A stretch of 64,000 bases of DNA from Aegilops tauschii subsp. strangulata. Lineage: Eukaryota; Streptophyta; Magnoliopsida; Poales; Poaceae. Each line of letters opens with the position of its first letter. Position 1 is the stretch's first letter. Location of the stretch: positions 223,529,622 through 223,593,621 of the forward strand of contig NC_053039.3 in assembly GCF_002575655.3 (NCBI RefSeq), in the 5' to 3' direction. Both the position numbers and the translations under genes were made by a program. A model generated the notes under the pieces. It did no database searches, was not told the DNA's origin, and saw only the letters and a program-made list of their open reading frames with translations. Shown piece after piece: positions 22,667 to 35,191 of this stretch.

Positions 22667-23848
22667 TGATACGTCTCCAACGTATCTATAATCTATGAAG
22701 TATTCATGCTGTTATATTATCATTCTTGGATGTTTTACAATCATTCTATAGAAACTTTATATAATTTTTTGGGACTAACCTATTGACATAGTGCCCAGTG
22801 CCAGTTGCTGTTTTTTTTTTGTTTTTTACATCGTAGAAAATCAATACCAAATGGAGTCCAAATGCAGCGAAACTTTTTGGAGAATTTTTATGGACCAGAA
22901 CACCCAGGATGGGCTAGAGAAGTACCAGAGGGGTACCCCAAGGGGGCACAACCCACCTAGGCGCGCCTGGGGGCCCAGGCGCGCCCTGATGAGTTGTGCC
23001 CTCCTCGGTGGCCTCCCACACCCCTCTTCGCCCTGTAAATCGTCAAATATTCCAAAAACCCTCGTGGAGACCCTAGATCAGAAGTTCTGCCGCCGCAAGC
23101 CTCTATAGCCATGAGAAACAAATCTAGACCCTGTTCTGGCACCCTGCCGGAGGGGGAATCATCACCGTGGCCATCTTCATCATCCGGGCGGCCACCGTGG
23201 TGAGGAGGGAATAGTCCACCCTCGGGGCTGAGGGTTTGTACCAGTAGCTATGTGTTTAATCTCTCTCTCTCTCTCGTGTTCTTGAGATGGCATGATCTTG
23301 ATGTATCACGGGCTTTGTTAATATAGTTGGATCATATGGTGTTTTCCCCTCTCTATCTTGTTGTGATGAATTGAGTTTTCCCTTTGAGATTTTGTTTTAT
23401 CAGATTGAATACTTTTATGGATTTGAGAACACTTTATGTATGTCTTTCTATCAATACCCGTGGTGACAATGGACATCATTTTGATTCACTTGATATATGT
23501 TTTGGCACTCAACTCGCGGATTCCCGAGGTGACATTGGGGTAATCTATGCATAGGGGTTGATGCACGTTCTTGTCTTTCTTTCTCCGGTAGAAATCTTGG
23601 GGCACTCTTTGAGGTTCTTCGTGTTGGATTGAGTATTATGAATCTTAAATTATTTGGTGTTATTTTAGTACGAACTCTTGGATAGATCGATCGGAAAATA
23701 TAGCTTTGAGGTGGTTTCGTACCCTCCAGACAATTTCTTCTTATGTTCTCCGCCAGATAGGAACTTTGGAGTGATTCTTCATCGCACTTCGAGGGATGCT
23801 TATATGATCCAATTATATTAGCATTGTTGAGAGATTGCACTAGTGAAA
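22667..23848 (+). repeat. 5' LTR of C, first part
   Basis: Begins TGATACGTCTCCAACGTATC and breaks off at the insertion site of D inside the sequence AGTGAAA|TTACGG, which is uninterrupted at about 41240 in the 3' LTR. The GC palindrome block (about 22958-22985) contains GGCGCGCC; the TATA position reads CCTGTAAAT and is probably weakened. A CT microsatellite lies near 23260-23275. Confidence 0.9.
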
Positions 23849-26513
23849 TGTAGCGACCAGAACTCAAATAGTCTGTGCTGCTGTGCACCAGTGTCATCCC
23901 TGGATCAGTAATGCTGACACGCACAGTACAAATGGAGGATTTATAACAGAGTAGCAATCACACACTTATTACATCGAATATCTCAAAAGAGAATAAGTAT
24001 GATAAATATGGCTTAAGGCCATCTACTACGATAACAGCGGAAGGCTTGGAAGATAAGTGAGTCCATCAACTCCAACGGCATCACTGAGTATAAGACCACG
24101 ACCTACGGCACCTTACTCGTCGTCTGAAAAGTCTGCAACATGAAACGTTGCAGCCCGAAAACGGGTCAGCACATGGAATATGCTGGCAAAGTAACACATA
24201 GAGAGTAATGAACATAATAATGCTATACTACATGCATATATGGCTGGTGGAAAGGCTCTATGGTTACAGTTTTGCGAAAAGCCAATTTTTCCCTACTGCA
24301 AAGGAATAAATTTTATTTAACTATCATGGGGGTTGTTGAACATCGAGATGGTTGACAGCATCTCAATCCCAATTAAGTATCATCATTAACCCAACAAAAT
24401 TAATTAAAGTAACATGATGAGATTCACATGATAATCCAAGTACTAGATACTCAAGTTGTCCATAACCGGGGACACAGCTAACCATGATTAGTTTATACAC
24501 TCTGCAGAGGTTTGTGCACTTTTCCCACAAGACTCGATCGCCTCCGCTTGATTATCGCACTTCATGATGTTTGAGAAACGGATGACCGAGACACAGTCTT
24601 TCAGAAGTGTTTGCACCTTACGATGTGATAGACCGTACCACCTACATCTGCTAGTCTACCACTTGTAAGAGTTCACACAACTTAATCAACTATGCTAGAG
24701 CCCATAATAGCTTGCGGCTGCACACGGAAGTTTCTAGCATGAATAATCTCATGATCCCTTTGAACCTGGGTGGCGGTCCAAAAGAAAAACAGGCAATCCT
24801 GGAATACCCAGGTACCTCAATCCACCCAGATGTGAGTTTTTGTTGCCACCTTAAGTAAACCATTAATTAACAATCTCACATCTGTCATGAATACTCTCAA
24901 ACCCAGTCCACGTCTACGAGCATAGCATAGCAATATAATAGCAACGTAGAAGTAACTCCCAAGGGTTTGATAATAAACAGGTAATAGGTACTACCTCAAC
25001 TACTTCCCAATACCCACAATTTAATTAGATCCTAATCATGCAATGTTTGAGGATTGATCTAATGCAATAAAAACTGGGTATGGAAAGGTATGATCAAAGT
25101 GTTACTTGCCTTGCTGATGATCCGCGAAACCTAGAGATTCGAAGTAACAAGCGGCGCACTCTGGGTACTCTATCGCAGACAAACAAGCAAACAATAAGTA
25201 CTCATCTAATGTGCAGGTAAAACTCGAATAAAAGATCCAACCAGAAAGTTCAACTTAAGAACTCCGGTTTGCAAAAAGAATCAACTCGAACGAAGCAACG
25301 AAAGTCAAACGGCGAAAGAAACAAGCTTCGTTTACTAATCTGGATCTAGGTCAAATTTTACAGTAGCAAAAACTTGTTTGAGTAGGTTAATCGGAAAGAG
25401 AATTTCGAGACGAAACTCTAGACGCTTGAATCGCCTGATTCTGATAAACGAGCGAAAAGTTAAACAAAAACGAAGATCTGATCTGAAATCGCGATCTGGA
25501 ATAATCTCGGAAAAATCCGACGAAAAAGAAAAACTGACGAACGGTTAAAGAACGGACGTTCGCTAACAGCGAAAATCCGACGAACACGTTCGTTAAAACG
25601 AACGGGTCGGTGAACGTTCACTAAATAATAAAACCGAAAAAAATAAACCGATCTAGGTTTTAGAAAAAAAACGAACAATTTTTTTTTGAAAACCGGCAAA
25701 ACGGCGGCGGCTCGGTACCTCGTCGGGACGGGCTCCGGCGGGGCTCGGCGAGGGCGGCGGGGCGGCGGGGCTCGGGCGGCGGCGTCGGCGACGGCGTACG
25801 GCGAGCGGGGCGACGAGCTCGGGCGGCGGCGCTGCGGGCTCCGGCGGTGGCGGCTTGGGGCGGGGCTCGGGGTGAGAGGGGGGGGGCGGCGGCGGCTTAT
25901 AAGAGAGGGGGGCTGGCTTGGAGGAGGGGCAAGGCGGCGGCGGCCGTGCGCGCGAGGGAGACGGCGGGGCTGGGCCGGCCGGCTCGGCTGGGCCTCGGCC
26001 CGGTCGGGCGCGGTGTTTTTTTTTAAATATTCCGCCGAATCTAAAAAAATCACAGAAAAATAAATAAAAATCGAAAAATAATAAAACAAATTTTCCCCGT
26101 CTAATAAAAATAATGAGAACAAGGTGAACATTTGTTTTGACACAAAAATGCAGTTTTGAAAACGGGCAATTTTTTTTAATGCAAGTAAAATTGCAAATAA
26201 AATCCGAATAAAATCCAATATATGATTTTAATATTTTTCCTCCAATATTTCAATTGTTTTGGAGAAGTCATATTTTCTCCTCTCATTTATTTTAATATGA
26301 AATATTTTTTGGAGAGAAAAATAATTAAAACCAAAATCCTCGATTTATTATTTGATAAAATCAAATATGAAAAATCGGGAAAATCCCCAACTCTCTCCGA
26401 GGGTCCTTGAGTTGCTTAGGATTTTTTTCGAGGATTTGCCAAATGCAATAAAATTTGCTATGCAAAGATGATCTAATGTATAACATTCCAAATTGAAAAT
26501 TTGGGATGTTACA
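23849..26513 (-). repeat. 3' LTR of D
   Basis: 2665 bp; on the minus strand it runs TGTAACATCCC to GGTCGCTACA. A GC-rich block at about 25690-26010 contains CTTATAAG (25896-25903), a likely TATA box. It is shorter than the 5' LTR mainly because of fewer repeats in the GC-rich block. A long Pro/Arg-rich frame at 25460-26218 arises from this composition and was not called. Confidence 0.93.
25896..25903 (-). promoter_or_regulatory. TATA-like box in the 3' LTR of D
   Basis: CTTATAAG stands at the edge of a GGC-repeat-rich stretch. The equivalent in the 5' LTR lies near 34034-34041. The motif is palindromic, so the strand is taken from the element. Strength is unknown. Confidence 0.4.
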
Positions 26514-26528
26514 AACCTACCCCCCTTA
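26514..26528 (-). promoter_or_regulatory. Polypurine tract of D
   Basis: The minus strand reads TAAGGGGGGTAGGTT directly before the LTR start TGTAACATCCC. It overlaps the TAA that closes the pol region. Confidence 0.85.
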
Positions 26529-29500
26529 AGATGAATCTCGCCCTCGAGATTCGGGTTGGCTAGAAAATAGGTGAGAGTGGTCCTTCCGTAGATCTTCCTC
26601 TCACTCCCAGGTGGCTTCATCTTCCGTGTGGTGACTCCACTGGACTTTGCAAAACTTGATAACCTTACTGCGGGTGACTCGGCTGGCATACTCAAGAATC
26701 TTAACTGGTTTCTCCTCATAGGTCAAATCACTTTCCAGTGGAATCGCTTCCAGCGGCACTGTATCTCTCAGTGGTATCTCAGCCATCTCTGTGTGGCACT
26801 TTTTCAACTGGGAAACGTGAAATACATCATGAACTCCTGCCAATCCTTCAGGCAATTCCAGCTTGTAGGCAACTTCTCCCATACGTTCCAAAACTCTATA
26901 TGGTCCGATAAAATGAGGCGCTAACTTTCCCTTAACTCCAAAGCGCTTCACTCCTCGAAGTGGTGATACTCAAAGATAAACTCTGTCTCCGACTTCGTGA
27001 ACTGTCTCCTTTCGTTTAGAATCCGCATAACTCTTCTGCCTGGACTGGGCTACCTTGAGCCTATCGCGAATCAACCTCACTTTCTGTTCAGACTCCTTAA
27101 TCAAATCTGGTCCAAACAACTGACGGTCTCCAACTTCGTCCCATAGCAATGGTGTTCTACACCTCCTTCTGTACAAAGCTTCGAAAGGGGCCATCTTCAA
27201 ACTGGTTTGGTAACTGTTCTTGTAAGAAAACTCTGCATATGGCAAATTGTCGTCCCAACTAGATCCATAATCTAGTGCACAAGCTCTCAACATGTCTTCC
27301 AAAATCTGATTGACTCTCTCGGTCTGTCCATCTGTCTGTGGGTGAAAGGTTGTACTGAATTCTAGCCTGGTTCCCAAAGTTTCATGTAACTGATTCCAAA
27401 ACTTCGAGGTAAACTGGGTTCCTCTATCTGATACAATGGTCCTCGGAACTCCATGCAAACATGCGATCCTGGTCATGTACATCTTTGCCAACTTAGCACT
27501 GGTGTAAGTGGTCTTCACTGGAATGAAATGAGCTACTTTCGTCAAACGGTCGACTACAACCCATATTGAGTCATAGCCTGAACGAGTCCTGGGCAATCCC
27601 GTGATAAAATCCATGCCTATTTTATCCCACTTCCATTCGGGTATCGGCAATGGTTGTAGCAATCCTGCTGGCTTCTGATGTTCTGCCTTTACTCTCTGAC
27701 ATACATCACAAACTGCTACATACTCCACAATATCTTTCTTCATTCCGGTCCACCAGAAAGTATCCTTCAAATCCAAATACATCTTGGTATTTCCTGGGTG
27801 AATCGAATATGGTGAATCATGGGCCTCTTGCAAAATCAACTTCCTGATCTCCGGATCATTGGGCACATAAACGCGGTCCTCAAACCATAAGGTATCGTGC
27901 TCATCCTCACGAAATCCCTTGGCTTTTCCTTTGCTCATCTTTTTCTTTATCTCGTCAATCTCCTTGTCTGTCTTCTGAGCTTCTCTGATCTTTTCCATCA
28001 AGGTAGACTGAATCTCCAATGTCGCTAAATAGCCTCTTGGGACTATCTCCAAGCATAGCTCGTGAAGATCCTCGGCTAACTCCTGGGGTAACTCTCCTGT
28101 CATGAGGGTGTTGACATGGCTCTTGCGGCTCAACGCATCTGCTACTACGTTAGCCTTTCCTGGGTGATAATGCAATCTCATATCATAGTCCTTAATAAGC
28201 TCCAACCATCTCCTCTGCCTGAGATTTAACTCCTTCTGCGTGAAAATGTACTTCAAACTCTTGTGATCCGTGTACACCTCACAATGGTTTCCGATGAGAA
28301 AATGTCTCCATGTCTTCAACGCATGCACTACGGCTGCTAATTCCAAATCATGTGTGGCATAATTCTTCTCATGGGGTTTAAGTTGTCGTGAAGCATATGA
28401 AACAACTCTTCCTTCCTGCATAAGCACTGCTCCAAGTCCTCGACGAGAAGCGTCGCAATAAACTTCATAATCCTTGCGTTGATCGGGCAGAATCAACACT
28501 GGTGATGTAACCAATCGTTTCTTCAACTCTTGGAACTAGCTTCACATTCCTCCGTCCAATTGAATTTGGTGTCCTTCTTCAATAGCTCAGTCATGGGTTT
28601 TGCAATCTTTGAGAAATTCTCGATGAACCTCCGGTAGTATCCTGCAAGTCCAAGGAAACTCCGGATCTCTCCAACTGACGTGGGTGATTCCCAACTTGTT
28701 ACTGTGTCAACTTTGGCGGGGTCTACTGCTATTCCTTCTCCGGATATAACATGTCCGAGGAATCCAACTTCCTTCAGCCAAAATTCACATTTGCTGAACT
28801 TGGCGTATAACTGATGTTCTCTGAGCTTCTCAAGTACCAAACGCAAATGCTCCTTATGCTCTTCTTCATTCTTGGAGTAGACTAAAATATCATCAATGAA
28901 CACTACGACGAACTTATCCAAAAACTCCATAAACACTTTGTTCATCAGGTTCATGAAATAGGCAGGCGCGTTAGTCAGACCAAATAACATAACGATATAC
29001 TCATATAGCCCATATCTGGTGGTAAAAGCCGTCTTGGGTATATCCTGCTCTCGAATCTTTAATTGATGGTATCCTGATCGTAGATCGATCTTGGAAAATA
29101 CCTTGGCTCCTTGTAAGCGGTCAAACAAATCATTGATCATCGGCAGTGGGTACTTGATTTTGATGGTCACTTCATTCAATCCACGGTAATCAACAACCAT
29201 CCTCAACGATCCATCTTTCTTCTCCACTAGAAGTACGGGCGATCCCCAAGGTGACGAACTTGGGCGAATATAGCCTTTATCCAATAATTCCTTAATCTGC
29301 TTCTTAATCTCCTCCAAATCTTTTGCGGGCATCCTGTACGGTCTCTTAGATATTGGCCCTGTGCCTGGCAAAAGTTCAATCAGAAACTCAATGTCTCTAT
29401 CCGGTGGCATGCCTGGCAACTCTTCTGGAAATACATCCGGGTAATCCTTCACCACGGGCACTTCCTCCTGTACAACTCCTGATAAGGAATTCACTTGAGT

Positions 29501-30916
29501 CCTCTTCGGCACATGCCGGGATACATACTTGATCCTTCTCCCTTCTGGGGTGGTAAGCAAAATCGACTTACTGGCACAATCGATGTTCCCTCCATACTTT
29601 GATAACCAATCCATGCCTAATATCACATCCAATCCTTGTGATTCCAATATTATTAGGTCTGAGGGAAACAGGTAGTTACCAATCCTTAATGGTAACCGAT
29701 CACACCATAAACTAGCCATATACTCTGCTCCTGGCGAGGTTACTAACATGGGTGACCTAAGGGCTTGGGTTGGCAGTTTATACTTATCCACAAATCCCCT
29801 TGATATGTATGAATGCGATGCACCAGTATCAAAAAGAACGAGTGCAGTAAATGACTTAACCAAAAACTTACCTATTACTGCATCAGGCTGTGCTTCAACC
29901 TCTTCCACGCTCACGTGGTTCACATGTCCTTTGTTGAAAGGGTTCGGCTTCTTCCCAGAGCTTCCATTTCCATTACCATTCTGGGCTTCAGGACATTCGT
30001 TGGTATAATGTCCAGTCTTCTGGCACTTAAAGCAAGTGACTTGGCTTAGGTCTCTCTTAGCTGGGGTTGATGGGTTGGTACGGTTCTGTCCATTGCTTCC
30101 TCCGTTCCCATTACCATTCTTGGAGCCATTATGGTTGTGCGAACTACCTCCTCCATGGGTATGCTGAAACTGTCCTCCCGATTTCGGGGCAAATCGTGGC
30201 TTCTGCTGAGCTCCAGAATTGTACTTTCCTTGTCCATACTTCCTCTTACGGTTCTCAATCTGCTGCTGCTTCCCTTCAATCATGAGTGCTCTATCTACCA
30301 ATTCCTGGTAGTTGTTGAAGGTTTCTACCATTAGCTGCATGCTCAGCTCATCATTCAATCCTTCGAGAAACTTCTCCTGCTTGGCTGCATCCGTAGCAAC
30401 GTCATCTGGTGCATAACGTGCTAACTTACTGAAATCCTCCACATACTGGCCTACGATGCATCCTCCTTGGCGTAGGTTGCGGAACTCACGCTTCTTCATA
30501 GCCATAGCTCCTGCTGAAACATGGGCTGTACGGAAAGCTTGCTGAAACTGGTCCCATGTGACAGTGTCAATAGGGTGTGTGGCTGTGTAATTCTCCCACC
30601 ATGATGCTGCGGGTCCATCAAGCTGATGTGCGGCAAAGCGCACTCTTTCCGCATCTGTGCATCCTGCAGTGGCCAACTCCCTTCCAACTTTGCGGAGCCA
30701 ATCATCTGCAACAATAGGCTCGGTGCTACTGGAAAACACCGGCGGATTCAGCCTCAAGAAACGGGCTAAGTGATCAACAGGTGGTGGTGGTGGGTTGTTG
30801 TTGTTGTTGTTGTTGCCTTGGTTCTGTACTAACACTTGCATCAGGGCATTCTATTGCTGAATCAACTGAGTGATCTCCGGTGGGAAAACAAATCCGGTGT
30901 CGCGTCTCGGAGGCAT
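26526..30916 (-). pseudogene. Broken gag-pol polyprotein gene of D
   Basis: The natural start is the ATG at 30916 (MPPRRDTGFVF…). In order on the minus strand: gag domain ([24 protein letters not shown]), a CCHC knuckle [14 protein letters not shown] at 29993-30034, protease DTGA at 29819-29830, RT with FIDD at 28889-28900, RNase H ([24 protein letters not shown]), integrase core ([26 protein letters not shown]) and a chromodomain-like end (VQWSHHTEDEATWE). Breaks: TAG 30851-30853 after 21 codons; a one-base frameshift near 28530-28545; TGA 26970-26972 before the integrase tail; TGA 26601-26603. Between breaks the frames are long (772 and 518 codons), so decay is recent or light. It carries all domains for reverse transcription and integration but cannot make a full polyprotein. 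Confidence 0.95.
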
Positions 30917-31123
30917 CTGATAGGTTAGAAAAGATGAGAGTTTAGAATAGAATGAGGTCTAGAGGGAAAACACTACCCATAAGCTCATGAGAAAAAAAAA
31001 TCAATATCACTCAATCAATTCAAACAAGGCATACAATCGATCTATCTAGCGTTACAAAAGTGCTCGAACTATACTATATAAATGGGGGAAAACTACTACT
31101 GATATGGTGGTCTACTAGAAATT

Positions 31124-31846
31124 CTAATCAGTTGAAGACTCCATGATATCTGCTCCAGCTTCATCAACAAAGTCATCTTCACTGGGGTCCGAGTCGGTGT
31201 CGTCGATGATGATATAGTTATCCGGGCAAGTGCATTCATCATCTTCTGCTTTTGGTACTGGATTTCCCATGAATACTCCAATCTTTTTCTCCAGGTCGTC
31301 ATTCTTCCCCACTAGTGCGACGATTTCCTCCAAATAATCCTCGCGTGTAGCCTTGAGTTCTTCCTCCAGCTCCTTGATCTTTGTCAACGCCTTCTTCAAA
31401 TATATCTTGTCTGAGCACATCTAGTTCTCCTGGCGACGAATGTGTCGGTTTTGCTCCTGGATGAAAACTGCAATTGATCCATCCTTCTTGGTGCTAATCA
31501 TCTCCCATTGCTCGTCTCGGCGCCCACAAATCTGATAAATAGTATCCTTAAGCTCCCTGTGGTAGACTTCTCCAATGCGTCCCATAGCGATGTGGGCTGC
31601 CATGCTCTTCCCTAAACTCCAGGTTGGTGCTTCAAAAGACAACCTTATAGGCTCAGTAACTGGCACTATCGTCCTTCCTGGAACTTGAACTTGAATCTGC
31701 CAGCTCTCCTCTTCAGGTAATGTGGCGTTGTAGGTTCCGGTAATGCTTGGTATTCCTATGTTCAAGTACTTAGTGACTTCCTTCAAGTGTCGTCCAAAAG
31801 GCGTGTCTTCATCTGGTTGCATGAACTTGCTCCTTGCATCCGCCAT
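31124..31846 (-). pseudogene. Pre-gag accessory ORF of D (one stop)
   Basis: A 240-codon frame lies between the primer site and gag, read on the same strand as gag. It starts MADARSKFMQPDEDTPFG at 31846, is broken by TAG at 31421-31423 and continues in the same frame to 31124. The second half has a lysine/glutamate-rich stretch with heptad-like spacing (IKELEEELKATREDYLEE), probably a coiled coil, and an acidic tail (DDTDSDPSEDDFVDEAG). A pyrimidine tract ending CTTTTAG stands two bases before the ATG, like a splice acceptor. The product was not recognised. Extra ORFs in plant LTR elements are known but this position and protein deserve comparison. Confidence 0.6.
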
Positions 31847-31941
31847 TCCTAAAAGAGTAGAAAGTGGAGAGGGGTCAGAAATGAGAAGAGAGAAGTGTTC
31901 TAGGGTTTAAGCTTAGTGGTCGTGTCCTACAGTCAGCGTGT

Positions 31942-31953
31942 GCTCTGATACCA
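31942..31953 (-). promoter_or_regulatory. Primer binding site of D (initiator tRNA-Met type)
   Basis: The minus strand reads TGGTATCAGAGC four bases after the LTR end. It is the standard plant initiator tRNA-Met site. Confidence 0.92.
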
Positions 31954-31957
31954 CCTT

Positions 31958-34688
31958 TGTAGCGACCAGACCTCAAATAGTCTGTGCTGCTGTGCACCAG
32001 TGTCATGCCTGGATCAGTAATGCTGACACGCACAGTACAAATGGAGGATTTATAACAGAGTAGCAATCACACACTTATTACATCGAATATCTCAAAAGAG
32101 AATAAGTATGATAAATATGGCTTAAGGCCATCTACTACGATAACAGCGGAAGGCTTGGAAGATAAGTGAGTCCATCAACTCCAACGGCATCACTGAGTAT
32201 AAGACCACGACCTACGGCACCTTACTCGTCGTCTGAAAAGTCTGCAACATGAAACGTTGCAGCCCGAAAACGGGTCAGCACATGGAATATGCTGGCAAAG
32301 TAACACATAGAGAGTAATGAACATAATAATGCTATACTACATGCATATATGGCTGGTGGAAAGGCTCTATGGTTACAGTTTTGCGAAAAGCCAATTTTTC
32401 CCTACTGCAAAGGAATAAATTTTATTTAACTATCATGGTGGTTGTTGAACATCGAGATGGTTGACAGCATCTCAATCCCAATTAAGTATCATCATTAACC
32501 CAACAAAATTAATTAAAGTAACATGATGAGATTCACATGATAACAAGTACTAGATACTCAAGTTGTCCATAACCGGGGACACGGCTAACCATGATTAGTT
32601 TATACACTCTGCAGAGGTTTGTGCACTTTCCCCACAAGACTCGATCGCCTCCGCTTGATTCTCGCACTTCATGATGTTTGAGAAACGGATGACCGAGACA
32701 CAGTCTTTCAGAAGTGTTTGCACCTTACGATGTGATAGACCGTACCACCTACATCTGCTAGTCTACCACTTGTAAGAGTTCACACAACTTAATCAACTAT
32801 GCTAGAGCCCATAATAGCTTGCGGCTGCACAGGGAAGTTTCTAGCATGAATAATCTCATGATCCCTTTGAACCTGGGTGGCGGTCCAAAAGAAAAACAGA
32901 AAATCCTGGAATACCCAGGTACCTCAATCCACCCAGATGTGAGTTTTTGTTGCCACCTTAAGTAAACCATTAATTAACAATCTCACATCTGTCATGAATA
33001 CTCTCAAACCCAATCCACGTCTACGAGCATAGCATAGCAATATAATAGCAACGTAGAAGTAACTCCCAAGGGTTTGATAATAAACAGGTAATAGGTACTA
33101 CCTCAACTACTTCCCAATACCCACAATTTAATTAGATCCTAATCATGCAATGTTTGAGGATTGATCTAATGCAATAAAAACTGGGTATGGAAAGGTATGA
33201 TCAAAGTGTTACTTGCCTTGCTGATGATCCGCGAAACCTAGAGATTCGAAGTAACAAGCGGCGCACTTCGGGTACTCTATCGCAGAGAAACAAGCAAACA
33301 ATAAGTACTCATCTAATGCACAGGTAAAACTCGAATAAAATATCCAACCAGAAAGTTCAACTTAAGAACTCCGGTTTGCAAAAAGAATCAACTCGAACGA
33401 AGCAACGAAAGTCAAACGGCGAAAGAAACAAGCTTCGTTTACTAATCTGGATCTAGGTCAAATTTTACAGTAGCAAAAACTTGTTTGAGTAGGTTAATCG
33501 GAAAGAGAATTTCGAGACAAAACTCTAGGCGCTTGAATCGCCTGATTCCGATAAACGAGCGAAAAGTTAAACGAAAACGAAGATCTGATCTGAAATCGCG
33601 ATCTGGAATAATCTCGGAAAAATCCGACGAAAAAGAAAAACTGACGAACGGTTAAAGAACGGACGTTCGTTAACAGCGAAAATCCGACGAACACGTTCGT
33701 TAAAACGAACGGGTCGGTGAACGTTCACTAAATAATAAAACCGAAAAAATTAAACCGATCTAGGGTTTAGAAAAAAAACGAACAGTTTTTTTTTTGAAAA
33801 CCGACAAAACGGCGGCGGCTCGGTACCTCGTCGGGACGGGCTCCGGCAGGCGGCTTGGGGCTCCGGCGGGGCTCGGCGAGGGCGGCGGGGCGGCGGGGCT
33901 CGGGCGGCGGCTCGGGGCGGCGTCGGCGGCGGCGTACGGCGAGCGGGGCGGCGAGCTCGGGCGGCGGCACTGCGGGCTCCGGCGGTGGCGGCTTGGGGCG
34001 GGGCTCGGGGTGAGAGAGGGGGGGCGGCGGCGGCTTATAAGAGAGGGGGGGCTGGCTTGGAGGAGGGGAAAGGCGGCGGCGGCCGTGCTCGGGGCGGACT
34101 CGGGCGGCGGCGGCCGTGCGCGCGAGGGAGACGGCGGGGCTGGGCCGGCCGGCTCGGCTGGGCCTCGGCCCGGTCGGGCGCGGTGTTTTTTTTTTCAAAA
34201 AATATTCCGCCGAATCTAAAAAAATCGCAGAAAAATAAATAAAAATCGAAAAATGATAAAACAAATTTTCCCCGTCTAATAAAAATAATTAGAACAAGGT
34301 GAACAGTTTTTTGACACAAAAATGCAGTTTTGAAAACGGGCAATTTTTTTTAATGCAAGTAAAATTGCAAATAAAATCCGAATAAAATCCAATATATGAT
34401 TTTAATTTTTTTCCTCCAATATTTCAATTGTTTTGGAGAAGTCATATTTTCTCCTCTCATTTATTTTAATATGAAATATTTTTCGAAGAGAAAAATAATT
34501 AAAACCAAAATCCTCGATTTATTATTTGATAAAATCAAATATGAAAAATCGGGAAAATCCCCAACTCTCTCCGAGGGTCCTTGAGTTGCTTAGGATTTTT
34601 TTCGAGGATTTGCCAAAATGCAATAAAATATGCTATGCAAAGATGATCTAATGTATAACATTCCAAATTGAAAATTTGGGATGTTACA
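31958..34688 (-). repeat. 5' LTR of D
   Basis: 2731 bp, closely matching the 3' LTR over its length. The main differences are extra GGC-rich units near 33848-33930 and 34085-34115. Apparent frames in it (such as 33767-34264) follow from GC-rich composition. Confidence 0.93.
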
Positions 34689-34693
34689 TGAAA

Positions 34694-35068
34694 TTACGGA
34701 CCCTAGGCCTCATTTTTAAGCATTGCAATACCGTTTGCGCTCCATTTTATCAATTGTTACCTTGCTGTTTTTTATTGTTCTTGTTACAAAATCAATATCT
34801 ACTATCACTACTACACTTGTATCACCATCTCTTCGCCGAACTAGTGCACCTATATAAATTACCATTGTATTTGGTGTGTTGGGGACATAAGAGACTTCTT
34901 ATTATTTGAATGCAGGGTTGTTTGAGAGAGACCATCTTCATCCTACACCTCCCACGGATTGATAAACCTTAGGTCATCCACTTGACGAAAAATTTCTACT
35001 GTCCTACAAAACTCTGCGCTTGGAGGCCCAACACAAGTCTACAAGAACAAGTTGTGTAGTAGACATCA
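34694..35068 (+). repeat. 5' LTR of C, second part
   Basis: Resumes C's LTR after the right duplication of D and ends GTAGTAGACATCA. It corresponds to 41244-41618 of the 3' LTR. Confidence 0.9.
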
Positions 35069-35078
35069 AGCTCTTTTC

Positions 35079-35096
35079 TGGCGCCATTGCCGGGGA
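35079..35096 (+). promoter_or_regulatory. Primer binding site of C (tRNA-Asp type)
   Basis: TGGCGCCATTGCCGGGGA, one base different from the tRNA-Asp complement, 10 bases after the LTR. Confidence 0.83.
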
Positions 35097-35191
35097 GGTG
35101 AGTGCTTGAAGGTATATCTTTAGATCTTGCAATTGAATCTTTTAGTTTCTTGTTTTATCACTAGTTTGGTTTGTAAAAGAAAGTACAAAAA

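Larger units (their letters stand above)
23849..34688 (-). mobile_element. Element D: complete minus-strand chromovirus-type Gypsy element
   Basis: 10.84 kb, bounded by the exact duplication tgaaa (23844-23848 and 34689-34693). Both LTRs are present (right copy 31958-34688 is the 5' LTR). On the minus strand the order is primer site, a pre-gag ORF, gag, protease, RT, RNase H, integrase, chromodomain-like tail, polypurine tract. The coding region is decayed by stops and one frameshift. Gag and the chromodomain-like end suggest the Tekay/Del group, but D and A are different families by LTR sequence. D lies within the 5' LTR of C, three levels deep in the nest. Confidence 0.95.

Noticed and set aside
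25460..26218. 252-codon minus-strand frame rich in proline and arginine, and a similar one at 33767-34264
   Set aside because: It lies in the GC-rich part of D's LTRs. The two LTR copies do not keep the frame, and the composition explains the open frame.
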